NCBI GenBank assembly: GCA_020054065.1 | Contig: JAGVLX010000060.1 | Location: 1-50,659 of the forward strand | Reading direction: 5' to 3' | DNA: 50,659 nt | Source of the DNA: Parachlamydiales bacterium | GTDB taxonomy: Bacteria; Chlamydiota; Chlamydiia; Chlamydiales; JAEYWL01 | Shown here: in pieces, positions 16,645-25,267 of the stretch | Position numbering within the stretch: position 1 is the stretch's first letter | Layout of the letters: each line of letters opens with the position of its first letter | Notes under the pieces: generated by a model | Told to the model about the DNA's origin: nothing | What the model saw: only the letters and a program-made list of their open reading frames with translations | The model's database searches: none | Made by a program: the position numbers and the translations under genes

Positions 16645-17985
16645 ATGCCTTCACCGACCACACCGATTCTAACCGTTAGCCAGCTCACTCATGCACTCAA
16701 ATTGTGCCTGGAATCGACCTTCCCCCACGTCGTGATTCAGGGGGAAATCAGTAATTTTAAAGCGCAAAGCTCCGGTCATTTTTATTTCTCCCTCAAAGAT
16801 GTTAACGCGCAGATTTCAGCGGTCATGTTCCGCGGCGATGCCGCGTATTTGAAAGCGCTGCCAAAATCCGGGGATCATGTCATCGTCCGCGGGGAAATCA
16901 ATGTGTATCCGCCCAAAGGCAATTACCAATTGATTGTGCGTGAAATGACCCAAGTGGGATTAGGGGAGCTGCTACTTAAACTGGAACAGCTTAAAGCCAA
17001 ATTGCAACAGCTTGGCTGGTTTGATGCGGCGCACAAAAAACCGTTGCCTGCTTTACCCCGCCGCATTGGAGTTGTCACCAGTCCGACTGGAGCCGTAATT
17101 CAAGACATTTTAAACGTGTTGACCAGACGCTTTTCGTGCTGCCACCTGATTTTAAATCCGGTTAAGGTGCAGGGAGAAGGCGCTGCGCAAGAGATTGCTC
17201 GTGCGATTGAGGAGTTCAACCGGTATCAAATGGTTGACGTGATGATCGTCGGACGGGGAGGAGGCACTCTCGAGGATCTCTGGGCCTACAACGAAGAAAT
17301 TGTTGCGGCGGCCATCTACAATAGCCGCATTCCTATCATCTCCGCTGTCGGGCATGAAACCGATTACAGCATTGCTGATTTTGTCGCCGATGTGCGTGCG
17401 CCGACTCCTTCGGCAGCTGCGGAAATTGTAATCGCCGAACGTGCCCAACATCTTCAACATCTGGCAACGGTGCAAAGACGGTTGACGCAAACGATTAGCC
17501 ACATTATCAAGCATGACCGCCAGCGTATTAAGAATATCGAAAAACAACCGCTGCTCCTTAGCCCTTACACCTTGCTTGGTGCCTCGTTTCAAAAAATGGA
17601 TGATCTGCGCGACGACCTCGACATGGCTTCCCAGCAGCTTTTTCGGCGGCTGCGTTTAAAAGTGGATGGATTAAACCGGCAAGCTCAAGCGCTGCGTCCA
17701 ACCACGCAAATTGCCAACTACCGTCAAAAATTTAGTTATTATGAAAAAATATTGCTTAACAAAATGAGTAATCGACTGACACACTCAAAAAATTTATTGA
17801 GTAATGTTAGTGCAACGCTAAAAGCAATCGATCCTAAAAATCTTTTGAATAAAGGGTATAGTATCCTCTTTTCTGAAAAGGATCATTCCGTTATAAATTC
17901 AGTACGTCTGATGCAAAAAAATCAAAAAATTCGAATTGTGCTGGCCGATGGCACTGCACAAGCGGTTGTGGAGAAAGTTGAGTGA
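16645..17985 (+). CDS. xseA: Exodeoxyribonuclease VII large subunit
   Basis: 446 residues. An N-terminal OB-fold (about 1-100: [25 protein letters not shown] split across motifs HFYFSLKD and [13 protein letters not shown]) precedes the catalytic core with [34 protein letters not shown] and [20 protein letters not shown]. The C-terminal coiled coil binds XseB. It forms ExoVII with the next gene's product and degrades single-stranded DNA from both ends. The stop overlaps the xseB GTG start, so the two are translationally coupled. Start is ATG at 16645. Confidence 0.96.
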   Translation: MPSPTTPILTVSQLTHALKLCLESTFPHVVIQGEISNFKAQSSGHFYFSLKDVNAQISAVMFRGDAAYLKALPKSGDHVIVRGEINVYPPKGNYQLIVREMTQVGLGELLLKLEQLKAKLQQLGWFDAAHKKPLPALPRRIGVVTSPTGAVIQDILNVLTRRFSCCHLILNPVKVQGEGAAQEIARAIEEFNRYQMVDVMIVGRGGGTLEDLWAYNEEIVAAAIYNSRIPIISAVGHETDYSIADFVADVRAPTPSAAAEIVIAERAQHLQHLATVQRRLTQTISHIIKHDRQRIKNIEKQPLLLSPYTLLGASFQKMDDLRDDLDMASQQLFRRLRLKVDGLNRQAQALRPTTQIANYRQKFSYYEKILLNKMSNRLTHSKNLLSNVSATLKAIDPKNLLNKGYSILFSEKDHSVINSVRLMQKNQKIRIVLADGTAQAVVEKVE

Positions 17986-18266
17986 AAAACGGAGAAACCG
18001 AAGTCAAATTTGAAGCAGCCATTGCGCGCTTAGATGAAATCTTAGAAAAGATGAATTCCGGAGCTGTCACTCTTGACGAATCGCTTGCGCTTTTTGAAGA
18101 AGCTGATAAATTAATCAGTATATGCAATAAAAGGTTAAATGACGCCGAACGGAAGATTGAGATCTTGATCAAAAACCGGAATGGCGAGACCGTGCTTGGA
18201 CCTGACCAAAAACCACAGACTCAAGATTTTACTCCGCAGACACAATATCCTTCCGCGCCATTTTAA
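17982..18266 (+). CDS. xseB: Exodeoxyribonuclease VII small subunit
   Basis: 94 residues; the family is usually ~70-90. The signature [19 protein letters not shown] followed by [22 protein letters not shown] is the XseB helical hairpin, several copies of which coat the coiled coil of XseA. The start is GTG at 17982, overlapping the xseA stop codon (GTGA). The C-terminal ~20 residues (Gln/Thr/Pro-rich) are an extension beyond the usual fold. It is followed 14 bases later by dxs, so probably in the same operon. Confidence 0.93.
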   Translation: MKNGETEVKFEAAIARLDEILEKMNSGAVTLDESLALFEEADKLISICNKRLNDAERKIEILIKNRNGETVLGPDQKPQTQDFTPQTQYPSAPF

Positions 18267-18280
18267 CCAAAGGGTGGACC

Positions 18281-20197
18281 ATGGACTTCGAATTCCTGTC
18301 CCAGATAAACGCTCCGCAGGACATTAAGGGATTGTCGATCGACCAACTCAAATTGCTCGCTCAAGAAATCCGGAAGCGAATCATTTCGGTCATGTCAGTT
18401 AACGGCGGACATTTAGCCTCTAATCTGGGTTCGGTGGAACTTACCCTTGCGTTGCACTATGTCTTTAACTCTCCCGATGACAAATTGATTTGGGATGTCA
18501 GTCATCAAACGTATACGCACAAATTATTGACTGGGCGTAACGACCGTTTTGATAAAATCCGTACGTTTAAAGGATTATGCGGGTTTAGCCATCCAAAAGA
18601 ATCGCCTTACGATCATTTTTATGCGGGACATGCTGGTACCGCGCTCTCGCTGGCGATGGGGGTCGCAAAAAATCGGGATCTGACGAAAAGGAAGGAGTAT
18701 GTCATTCCGATTATCGGCGATGCCTCCCTAACTTGCGGTGTGTCGCTGGAAGCGTTGAATAATATCGACCGGAATCTTAAACGGTTCATCGTTATCTTGA
18801 ACGATAATAACATGTCGATCTCCAATAACGTCGGGGCCATCACCAAAATTTTAAGCCGCATCATCAGCAATCCGCTCACCCATAAAATCTATCAAGAACT
18901 GGATGCCTTCGTTTCCAAGTTGCCTTATGGGGCGACTTTGTCAAAACAAGGACATAAAATCGCCGAATCATTAAAAAACCTCGTCAGCCCGGCTGCCTTT
19001 TTCGAACAATACGCGCTCTCTTACATCGGACCGATCGACGGACATGATGTGGGACAGCTGATCCAAACATTCGAAGGATTGAAAGATTCCCACTGGCCAG
19101 TCGTGGTCCATGTCATGACCCACAAAGGGCAGGGGATGGAGGAAGCTGTCAAGAATCCTACGTTATGGCATGGGGCAAAGCCATTCAATCCCAATACTTG
19201 CAAATTTCTGCCTGCGACATCCACTAAACCCACCTTTCCAAAAGTATTCGGTACCCACCTGTGTCAAATGGCAGAAGTAGACCCCAGCATTGTGTGCGTC
19301 ACGCCCGCCATGTCGGCCGGTTCATGCCTAGATGACATGATGAAAAAATTTCCCGAACGTTGCCTAGATGTCGGGATCGCCGAATCGCATGCTGTGACGT
19401 TTTGCGGCGGCATCGCTTACGGCGGAAAGATGAAGGTGTTTGCTTCCCTCTATTCCACATTTTTACAGCGAGCTTTCGACAATCTTTTCCACGATGTTTG
19501 TTTGCAAGAACTGCCGGTCGTCTTCGCGATTGACCGCGCCGGAATTGCAGGACCCGATGGTTCCACGCATAACGGGATTTATGACATCGCTTTCTTGAAC
19601 GCCATGCCCAATATGATCATCAGCCAGCCGCGGGACGGCAAACTGTTGCGGGAGCTGATGGAGTCTGCTTTTAGCTACAACCGGCCGACAGCCATCCGCT
19701 ATCCCAATATGTCCACTGATAATCCAGAAGGGCCTTTGACTTACCGCGAAGCGGGGAAAGGAGAGGTGTTAGCAGAAGGAAATGATTTGCTGGTGGTGGG
19801 ATTAGGGCATATGAACTTCATTGCCCTTAAAGTCCGCGACATCTTGGCCAAACACGGGATTTCCGTCTGCGTGCTGGACCCGATCTTTGTCAAACCTCTC
19901 GATTCAGAACTCCTGTGCAAACTTTTAGTGGACCATAATAAGATCGTCACTTTAGAAGAGCATTCGGTTGTTTCGGGCCTAGGATCGATCCTTAACCACT
20001 TTTTGATGAGCCAAGGGTACCATCAAATCAATGTGCTTAACTGCGGCGTTCCCGAAACCTATGTGGAGCAAGGGAGTCATGCCGAACTTTCAAATGAACT
20101 CGGGCTTACCCCGGAAAAAATCGCCGAACGGATTTTACGCCACTTCTCGTTCAAATCACAGGTCGAACCTAAACATTCCCAACCCGCTAATGTATGA
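18281..20197 (+). CDS. dxs: 1-deoxy-D-xylulose-5-phosphate synthase
   Basis: 638 residues. It makes DXP from pyruvate and glyceraldehyde 3-phosphate with thiamine diphosphate, the entry step of the MEP isoprenoid pathway. The N-terminal region shows [19 protein letters not shown] and [15 protein letters not shown]; the ThDP/Mg motif is [18 protein letters not shown], with an Asn-rich continuation; the transketolase-type central domain has [17 protein letters not shown] and [15 protein letters not shown]. Length matches the family. AAAGGGTGG precedes the start, and the stop overlaps nadK by four bases (ATGA). DXP is also a precursor for thiamine and pyridoxal in some bacteria. Confidence 0.96.
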   Translation: MDFEFLSQINAPQDIKGLSIDQLKLLAQEIRKRIISVMSVNGGHLASNLGSVELTLALHYVFNSPDDKLIWDVSHQTYTHKLLTGRNDRFDKIRTFKGLCGFSHPKESPYDHFYAGHAGTALSLAMGVAKNRDLTKRKEYVIPIIGDASLTCGVSLEALNNIDRNLKRFIVILNDNNMSISNNVGAITKILSRIISNPLTHKIYQELDAFVSKLPYGATLSKQGHKIAESLKNLVSPAAFFEQYALSYIGPIDGHDVGQLIQTFEGLKDSHWPVVVHVMTHKGQGMEEAVKNPTLWHGAKPFNPNTCKFLPATSTKPTFPKVFGTHLCQMAEVDPSIVCVTPAMSAGSCLDDMMKKFPERCLDVGIAESHAVTFCGGIAYGGKMKVFASLYSTFLQRAFDNLFHDVCLQELPVVFAIDRAGIAGPDGSTHNGIYDIAFLNAMPNMIISQPRDGKLLRELMESAFSYNRPTAIRYPNMSTDNPEGPLTYREAGKGEVLAEGNDLLVVGLGHMNFIALKVRDILAKHGISVCVLDPIFVKPLDSELLCKLLVDHNKIVTLEEHSVVSGLGSILNHFLMSQGYHQINVLNCGVPETYVEQGSHAELSNELGLTPEKIAERILRHFSFKSQVEPKHSQPANV

Positions 20198-21063
20198 TCA
20201 TCGCCCTCTTCCCTAATATCTTAAAACCGCATTCCAAAAACGCCGCTCTCCGCGTCAGCCAGTTCCTCTCCCAAAAAGGCGTGTCGGTGGTTTTTGAAGA
20301 TGAAGTGGCGCATGAACTAAAGGGCAAATCACTCAAGGAAATGGATCTCTCCTCGATCGATTTCAGCATCACCTTCGGCGGCGATGGAACGATTTTGCGC
20401 ATGGTCCACCGCCATCCTGAGATCGAAGCACCCGTATTCGGCATCAATTTGGGCAGCCTTGGGTTTCTAGCCGACATTCCGGAAGAGGAAATCACAAGTG
20501 GCCTAGAAGACCTTCTGAGTGGAAAATACCGGGTAGTCGAGCGGATGGTCTTAGAAGCAACGTCTGATACCCACGCACCCAGTTTTGCGGTAAACGATAT
20601 TGTAATCCATCGCGGCAATGTTCCGAGTTTGATCGACCTTGCTATCCATGTGGATGGAAATTACCTCAATACGTTTTCGGCTGATGGAGTGATTATTGCA
20701 ACGCCTAGTGGGTCAACAGCGTATTCAATGTCGGCCGGCGGGCCGATTTTATCTCCCGAACTCGATTCGATTGTCCTGACTCCCATCTGCCCCCATACCC
20801 TTTCCAACCGTCCGATCGTCTTGAAACCCAAGCAGGAGATCTCGATCGAATATATCAGCAACTATCCGCCCATTGAAATCACTTATGATGGACTTACGCC
20901 TTACCATCTTAAAACGAAAGAGAACTTGAAAATCGCCATATCGCCCACCCGGACGTTCAAATTGATTGCTTTGAACCGGCATGACTATTACGCCACCTTA
21001 CGCACAAAGTTAGGCTGGTCGGGGAAATTACGGTTGCAAAGCAATACTTTAAATAATCCCTAA
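20194..21063 (+). CDS. nadK: NAD kinase
   Basis: 289 residues. Phosphorylates NAD to NADP using ATP or polyphosphate. The catalytic [13 protein letters not shown] motif (about residues 67-79), [11 protein letters not shown], and the second-domain stretch [14 protein letters not shown] and [13 protein letters not shown] are diagnostic. The ATGA overlap with dxs indicates coupling in the xseA-xseB-dxs-nadK operon. It is followed by a ~500-bp noncoding region, so it is probably the last gene of that operon. Confidence 0.96.
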   Translation: MIIALFPNILKPHSKNAALRVSQFLSQKGVSVVFEDEVAHELKGKSLKEMDLSSIDFSITFGGDGTILRMVHRHPEIEAPVFGINLGSLGFLADIPEEEITSGLEDLLSGKYRVVERMVLEATSDTHAPSFAVNDIVIHRGNVPSLIDLAIHVDGNYLNTFSADGVIIATPSGSTAYSMSAGGPILSPELDSIVLTPICPHTLSNRPIVLKPKQEISIEYISNYPPIEITYDGLTPYHLKTKENLKIAISPTRTFKLIALNRHDYYATLRTKLGWSGKLRLQSNTLNNP

Positions 21064-21079
21064 GAAAACTTACCAACTA

Positions 21080-21161
21080 AGACAAGACAAACACGTCACA
21101 CAGGACAAACAAGACAAAATATCGCGTTTGTCGTGTGTGTCTATGTATCGTGTTTGTCACG
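21080..21161. repeat. Facing GACAAAC arrays (empty inverted pair) after nadK
   Basis: The left array (21080-21119) consists of 9-bp units such as AAGACAAAC, ACGTCACAC and AGGACAAAC; the right array (21124-21161) has GTTTGTCGT, GTGTGTCTA and GTTTGTCAC. They abut with only a few bases between, giving a long imperfect hairpin just after the operon end, where it could act as a transcript end. The remaining bases to 21566 show no gene or RNA that I can recognise. Confidence 0.7.
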
Positions 21162-21566
21162 TTCCTATTTTCTATTCTATTCCAAAAACTGCCTCCACAA
21201 ATACATTCCAGGGCTATTTTTTATTCAGCATTTTTTCCTGCGTGTACGAATGGAAAAGCGGATGCAATTTTTCGTCGAGAAGGATCAAACGCAAATTTCT
21301 ATTTTTAAATGACTTAGAAAATATGCGCTAAAAATTTTAATCGAATGTTAAAAAAATTCTGGATGAATTAATTCCTAAAGAGGTATTTAGGAAAGGTAAA
21401 TCCTTTTTATAAAAGGGCTAAGGTTTCCGAAGCAGACAAAGCTTACGATGACGACTGTGCGTAAGCCGACGTTCAATGACCCGTCAACTGACAAAGGAAG
21501 CTTGAACCCATAAGGAATGATAGCTCTCTCTAGAAACAACAAAAACCCTTTTAAGGAGTTTTCAAT

Positions 21567-21788
21567 ATGAAAAAAGCATTCTCATCGTTGATCGCTTTAG
21601 GCGCACTTGTGATGTTAGCAGGCTGCGGTTGCTGTGACAACTGGGATCCATGTTGCCAGCCACGCTGCTGCCCACAACCCAGATGTTGCCCAAGACCATG
21701 CCCAAAACCATGCCCACCACCATGCAACCCATGCCCAAGACCATGCCCAAAACCATGCCCACCACCATGTGATCCTTGCTGCTATTAA
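21567..21788 (+). CDS. Small Cys/Pro-rich outer-membrane lipoprotein (OmcA-like)
   Basis: 73 residues. A lipoprotein signal peptide ends in the lipobox LAGC (Cys at residue 20); the mature part is almost entirely Cys and Pro, with CPRPCPKPCPPPC repeated twice as a 15-residue unit. By position (upstream of an OmcB-type gene) and character it corresponds to chlamydial OmcA, the small cysteine-rich lipoprotein that is disulfide-cross-linked in the rigid envelope of elementary bodies; sequence identity to OmcA itself cannot be judged by eye because the composition is so biased. TAAGGAG precedes the ATG. Expression is expected late in development. A hairpin with T-run follows at 21824. Confidence 0.82.
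   Translation: MKKAFSSLIALGALVMLAGCGCCDNWDPCCQPRCCPQPRCCPRPCPKPCPPPCNPCPRPCPKPCPPPCDPCCY
21689..21769 (+). repeat. Tandem duplication inside the small Cys-rich lipoprotein gene
   Basis: A 36-bp block (21689-21724) recurs identically at 21734-21769, a 45-bp period equal to 15 codons. The block is itself built from CCATGCCCA units, so it is a likely site for repeat-number change. Confidence 0.85.
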
Positions 21789-21823
21789 TCACATGATGTA
21801 AGCAACGGTTTGGAGTAGCTTAC

Positions 21824-21854
21824 AAGCGGGGAGCGCAAGTTCCCCGCTTATTTT
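21824..21854 (+). terminator. Hairpin after the first Cys-rich lipoprotein gene
   Basis: AAGCGGGGA, 8-base loop, TCCCCGCTT then ATTTT. The short T-tract makes it a moderate intrinsic terminator or attenuator between the two small lipoprotein genes. Confidence 0.6.
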
Positions 21855-21926
21855 GCGCCCAAAAAAAAACTAGTGATCAGCGAAGATCATCGCGGAACAC
21901 TAAAGAAACAAGTAAAGGAGACTACG

Positions 21927-22154
21927 ATGAAAACGGTATCATCACTAATCGCACTATGTGCTACTGCGATGACCTTAACAGGATGCGGTTGCTTCGACTG
22001 GTGCAATCCATGCTGCTGGACACCTTGCCCATGTCCTCCAAAGCCATGCAACCCACCTCGGGTTTGCTGCGCATGCCCACAACCTTACTATTGTGGTCAT
22101 CAGCCTATCGACTACTGCACGCCAGGGTATTACCAATACTTTGATCCAAACTGA
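21927..22154 (+). CDS. Second small Cys-rich outer-membrane lipoprotein (OmcA-like)
   Basis: 75 residues from the ATG at 21927, chosen because AAAGGAGA lies 7-8 bases upstream and the protein then begins with a proper signal peptide (KTVSSLIALCATAMTLTGC) and lipobox LTGC. The mature part is Cys-rich (CGCFDWCNPCCWTPCPCPP) and ends in a Tyr-rich tail (GYYQYF). The signal peptide resembles that of the preceding gene (SSLIAL shared), indicating duplication, while the mature parts differ. It probably joins the disulfide-linked envelope layer with the OmcB-type protein downstream. A GC-rich hairpin follows at 22191. Confidence 0.8.
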   Translation: MKTVSSLIALCATAMTLTGCGCFDWCNPCCWTPCPCPPKPCNPPRVCCACPQPYYCGHQPIDYCTPGYYQYFDPN

Positions 22155-22190
22155 TCTGGCGCGCGTTTGCTGCTGAGCGATGAATAATTA

Positions 22191-22214
22191 GGAGGGGTAC
22201 CGAGTACCCCACCT
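22191..22214 (+). terminator. Hairpin after the second Cys-rich lipoprotein gene
   Basis: AGGAGGGGTAC, CGA loop, GTACCCCACCT forms a long stem with one internal mismatch. No T-run follows, so it may be a partial terminator or RNA stabiliser upstream of the OmcB-type gene. Confidence 0.5.
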
Positions 22215-22383
22215 GTTTAACATGGCTCGAATTTGTCACTCATTCAAGATCCTTATCCAACGATGAGGTTCTTGAAACAGTGACAAAGTCGAGTACAGAA
22301 ACACAACCAGCGGTATTGAAAACAGACTAAGAGACTTTGTTAAAGTTCTAACAGACGTTAAACCAAAAGGAGACGTTAAGCTA

Positions 22384-24090
22384 ATGAAAAAACAACTGGG
22401 AATCTTCACCTCGGTGATTGTCCTGCTCACAGCAGCAATCAGCTGGTCAGGATGCAGCAGTAGTTATGATAACTGCTGCGATCCATGCGTCCAGCCGGCG
22501 CCATGCCCACCTGTATGCAAGCCAGTATGCCCGGAGCCATGCCCACCAAGACCGGTGTGCCCTCCGTCATGCCCGCCTAAACCCGTATGCCCACCAGCAT
22601 GCCCACCAAAACCTGTATGCCCACCCGCATGCCCTCCAGCACCAGTTTGCGCACCAGCGCCAGTGTGCCCACCAGCATGCCCACCCCCTTGCGACCCATG
22701 TGCACAAGGACCACGGGCTTCAGCTAAAGCTTTCAACTCAAGCAGAATCTGCTGCGACGGCGTGATCGTGACCGCGACACAACCTCAGCTCTGCTACTTA
22801 GGCGACAACTACGCCTTGGATCTCAATATCCAAGCTTGCGTTGATGTGTGCCACGTTGAAATCAATGCCATCCTGCCAGACGGGGTGACATTAGTAAGAA
22901 GCGAACCCAATGGTGCGGTTGGCAAAGGCAACTCGCTGACTTGGCAATTTGATGCCATGAAAAAGGGCGAAACACGTCAAAACCGTGTGATCTTAAGAGC
23001 CGATCGTGAAGGCGACCTCTGCGTCTGTTTCTGCGTAACTGCAGTGCCAGTCCAGTTCTGCGCTCTTCTCTGCGCTAAGCCGATCCTCGAGTGCTCCAAG
23101 TGCGGACCTGAGCAAGTATGCCCTGGCGACCCAGTGCACTACACCATTACTGTAACCAACAAAGGTTCCTGCGCAGCTGAAGAAGTTGTCGTGACCGACC
23201 TCGTTCCCGACGGACTTCAGCACAGCAGCGGTTTGAACACCTTGACTTTCAAGTTGGGCACAATCCAACCATGCGAAACCAAGAAGATCAATGCCTGCTT
23301 TACTGCAGTCAAACGCGGCAAAGTTTGCAACAGAATCAACGTCACAGCTTGCAATGCTAACCCAACAAGCTGCGAATTCTGCACATGCATTTGCTGCTGC
23401 TTGATCGACCTCGTCAAAACAGGTCCGAAAGAAGTCCCAATCGGCAAAGTTGCTGATTATGTGATCACATTGTCTAACCCAGGCGACTTAGTCATCCACG
23501 ACGTCGTGCTGACAGACCATGCTCCAGAAACGACTTCAATCGTCCAAGCTCCAGGCGCTAACATCTGTGGCGACACAGCTGTATGGACATTCCCAGAGCT
23601 GAAACCAGGCGAGAAGAAAACCTTCAACATCTCCTTGACAACCTGCACACCAGGCTACTTTGTCAACCGTGTAGATGTAGACAACTGTGAACATTGCCGT
23701 GCGAATGCTGAATTCGGCACAAGATGGAAAGGGCGCCCAGCTCTTAACATCTGCTTCGGCGATAGTGAAGATGCGATTTGCATTGGCCAACCGGTCGGCT
23801 ATAGCATCAAAGTCACAAACCAAGGGTCTGAAGAAGATACGAACGTAAAAGTTGTTGTCAACTTCCCAAGTCAGATTGTACCGCTCAACGCTTATGGCGC
23901 TGCAAAAGGTTCAATCAACAACGGTGTTGTCACCTTCGATGCGATTCCAATCTTAGGACCAAGACAATCTGTTGAGTTTAGAGTTGATGCAAGAGCTGAG
24001 CAATCAGGCGATGCACGTATCAAAGCGCAAGTCAGCTCTGACGCGATCAAACAACCAATTACACAAGAAGAGAGCACAATCGTTAACTAA
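22384..24090 (+). CDS. omcB: Large cysteine-rich outer-membrane protein (OmcB type) with N-terminal CP-repeat domain
   Basis: 568 residues, the size range of the chlamydial 60-kDa cysteine-rich protein. A signal peptide (residues 1-23) ends at GC, giving a lipobox-like but non-canonical WSGC. Residues ~30-105 are a Cys-Pro repeat (CPPACPPKPVCPP type). From ~120 on come several DUF11/Ig-like repeats, e.g. DPVHYTITVTNKGSCAAEE, VADYVITLSNPGDLVIHD and PVGYSIKVTNQGSEED, each with Cys pairs. OmcB forms the disulfide-cross-linked shell of elementary bodies and can act in host attachment. The CP-repeat N-terminus differs from the basic N-terminus of Chlamydia OmcB and resembles the two upstream lipoproteins. 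AAAGGAG precedes the ATG, and a strong terminator follows. Confidence 0.92.
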   Translation: MKKQLGIFTSVIVLLTAAISWSGCSSSYDNCCDPCVQPAPCPPVCKPVCPEPCPPRPVCPPSCPPKPVCPPACPPKPVCPPACPPAPVCAPAPVCPPACPPPCDPCAQGPRASAKAFNSSRICCDGVIVTATQPQLCYLGDNYALDLNIQACVDVCHVEINAILPDGVTLVRSEPNGAVGKGNSLTWQFDAMKKGETRQNRVILRADREGDLCVCFCVTAVPVQFCALLCAKPILECSKCGPEQVCPGDPVHYTITVTNKGSCAAEEVVVTDLVPDGLQHSSGLNTLTFKLGTIQPCETKKINACFTAVKRGKVCNRINVTACNANPTSCEFCTCICCCLIDLVKTGPKEVPIGKVADYVITLSNPGDLVIHDVVLTDHAPETTSIVQAPGANICGDTAVWTFPELKPGEKKTFNISLTTCTPGYFVNRVDVDNCEHCRANAEFGTRWKGRPALNICFGDSEDAICIGQPVGYSIKVTNQGSEEDTNVKVVVNFPSQIVPLNAYGAAKGSINNGVVTFDAIPILGPRQSVEFRVDARAEQSGDARIKAQVSSDAIKQPITQEESTIVN

Positions 24091-24130
24091 TAACGATGTG
24101 AAATCTTACTTGATAGGTTGAATATTCCCG

Positions 24131-24165
24131 GGGGCGGCTGAAAAGCCGCCCCTTTTCTTTTTCAA
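24131..24165 (+). terminator. Strong intrinsic terminator after omcB
   Basis: GGGGCGGCT, GAAA tetraloop, AGCCGCCCC, then TTTTCTTTTT: a 9-bp GC-rich stem with a T-run, 40 bases past the omcB stop. Confidence 0.92.
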
Positions 24166-24230
24166 AGTTCTTATTCAAAGTTCCTATTCTACGTAGAACA
24201 TTTTTTAAAGTTGTTTAGTCTTCCCGCATC

Positions 24231-24308
24231 AGGACAAACATGACATCCAGGACAAACACGACCAGGACTAAAATAGCTTCATCCGGTCTTGTTTGTCCTG
24301 GTCCTGTT
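24231..24308. repeat. Facing AGGACAAAC arrays (empty inverted pair)
   Basis: The left array (24231-24270) holds AGGACAAACA, CAGGACAAACACG and CCAGGACTA units; the right array (24285-24308) is GGTCTTGTTTGTCCTGGTCC. The arms are separated by about 14 bp. Same family as the arrays at 6838-7512 and 21080-21161. Confidence 0.75.
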
Positions 24309-24361
24309 GCGTTTGATTGCTGCGTTGTGCTAAACTTTTCGTAAAAAATGGGGGCCTGGCC

Positions 24362-24682
24362 ATGCCGATTGAAGCGGGGAACCAAGTACAAATAAAGCTT
24401 TTCGCCGGAGTGTTGATTACCATAGACATGCGGAAACATATCCAGATGAGTCCCACCTGGAAAGGGGCATTAATTGCCTGGCAAAGTGAAAAGAATACCT
24501 GGATCGAACTCCGCTATCAAAATAAGCACTATTTTGGAAAATATCTTTCTGGCCCTGCCATTGCTTTGCCGGAATTGCGTCTCATGGATCAAGAATTAAA
24601 GACCATTTTTACCGAGCATTGCCAAGAGCTATCTCAAGAACAAATCAAACTCATCATTATCCCTCAATTATTGGTATCGTAA
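24362..24682 (+). CDS. Conserved-looking hypothetical protein upstream of maf
   Basis: 106 residues from the ATG at 24362, which has GGGGGCC a few bases upstream; an alternative in-frame start is at 24317. It is a small soluble protein without signal peptide, Cys or recognisable motif; the first half is beta-rich (GNQVQIKLFAGVLITIDM) and the second half is helical. It ends three bases before maf, so it is likely co-transcribed. I do not recognise the family. The beta-rich start could suggest an OB- or SH3-like fold, but that is a guess. Confidence 0.6.
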   Translation: MPIEAGNQVQIKLFAGVLITIDMRKHIQMSPTWKGALIAWQSEKNTWIELRYQNKHYFGKYLSGPAIALPELRLMDQELKTIFTEHCQELSQEQIKLIIIPQLLVS

Positions 24683-24685
24683 CTT

Positions 24686-25267
24686 ATGCAAATCATCTTA
24701 GGATCGAGCTCACCACGCAGGAAAGAAATTTTAGGTTATTTCAAGCTTCCTTTCACGCAGGCTTCTCCCCAATTTGACGAAGAAGCGGTTCCCTTTGATG
24801 GCGAACCGAATGCTTATGTGTTGAAGTTGTCGGATGGAAAGGCAGAATCGTTAGCACAGCGTTTTCCTAAAGCGATTGTCATCTCGGCGGACACCGTCGT
24901 CTATCGCAACGGCAAAATTTACGGCAAACCCACTTCAGATGCGGAGGCGATCCGTTCGTTATCCGAGTTGTCAGGAAATTGGCATCAAGTAATTACCGGG
25001 ATTTCAATTCGCAAGGGGAATCACCATTTTCATGGCACAGAGGAAACGCGTGTCTTATTTAATGACTTGTCTGAGAAACAAATTAAAGATTATCAAACCC
25101 GTGTCCATTGGGCGGATAAGGCCGGCGGGTATGCGATCCAGCAAGCAGGGGGATTGATTGTCAATAAAATCGACGGCTGTTTTTACAATGTCATGGGGTT
25201 GCCGCTGAACACCCTGCATCGATTGCTTCTGAATCTATCAATAGACCTATGGGATCATATTCAGTGA
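24686..25267 (+). CDS. maf: Maf-type nucleotide pyrophosphatase
   Basis: 193 residues. Maf proteins hydrolyse non-canonical or surplus nucleoside triphosphates (dTTP/UTP or 7-methyl-GTP types) and can slow septation. The substrate-binding start ILGSSSPRRKEIL, the catalytic segment ISADTVVYRNGKIYGKP and GNWHQVITGISI, and the C-terminal DKAGGYAIQQAGG are all characteristic. The 3' end overlaps the HEAT-repeat gene by 19 bases, so translation is probably coupled. Subtype (YhdE- or YceF-like) is not decided. Confidence 0.93.
   Translation: MQIILGSSSPRRKEILGYFKLPFTQASPQFDEEAVPFDGEPNAYVLKLSDGKAESLAQRFPKAIVISADTVVYRNGKIYGKPTSDAEAIRSLSELSGNWHQVITGISIRKGNHHFHGTEETRVLFNDLSEKQIKDYQTRVHWADKAGGYAIQQAGGLIVNKIDGCFYNVMGLPLNTLHRLLLNLSIDLWDHIQ

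Noticed and set aside
21128-21331. 67-codon open frame after nadK
   Set aside because: Its start lies inside the facing GTTTGTC array, it has no ribosome-binding site and the composition is not protein-like.
21350-21412. Short translatable stretch resembling a transposase end (LDELIPKEVF)
   Set aside because: Only about 17 residues before a stop, with no other insertion-sequence motif or terminal repeats nearby.
22464-22736. Gly/His-rich open frame antisense to omcB
   Set aside because: A shadow of the Cys-Pro repeat codons on the other strand; no start signal.
21080-24308. Short repeats considered as a CRISPR array
   Set aside because: Units are 8-9 bp, degenerate and opposed, without uniform spacers or cas genes.
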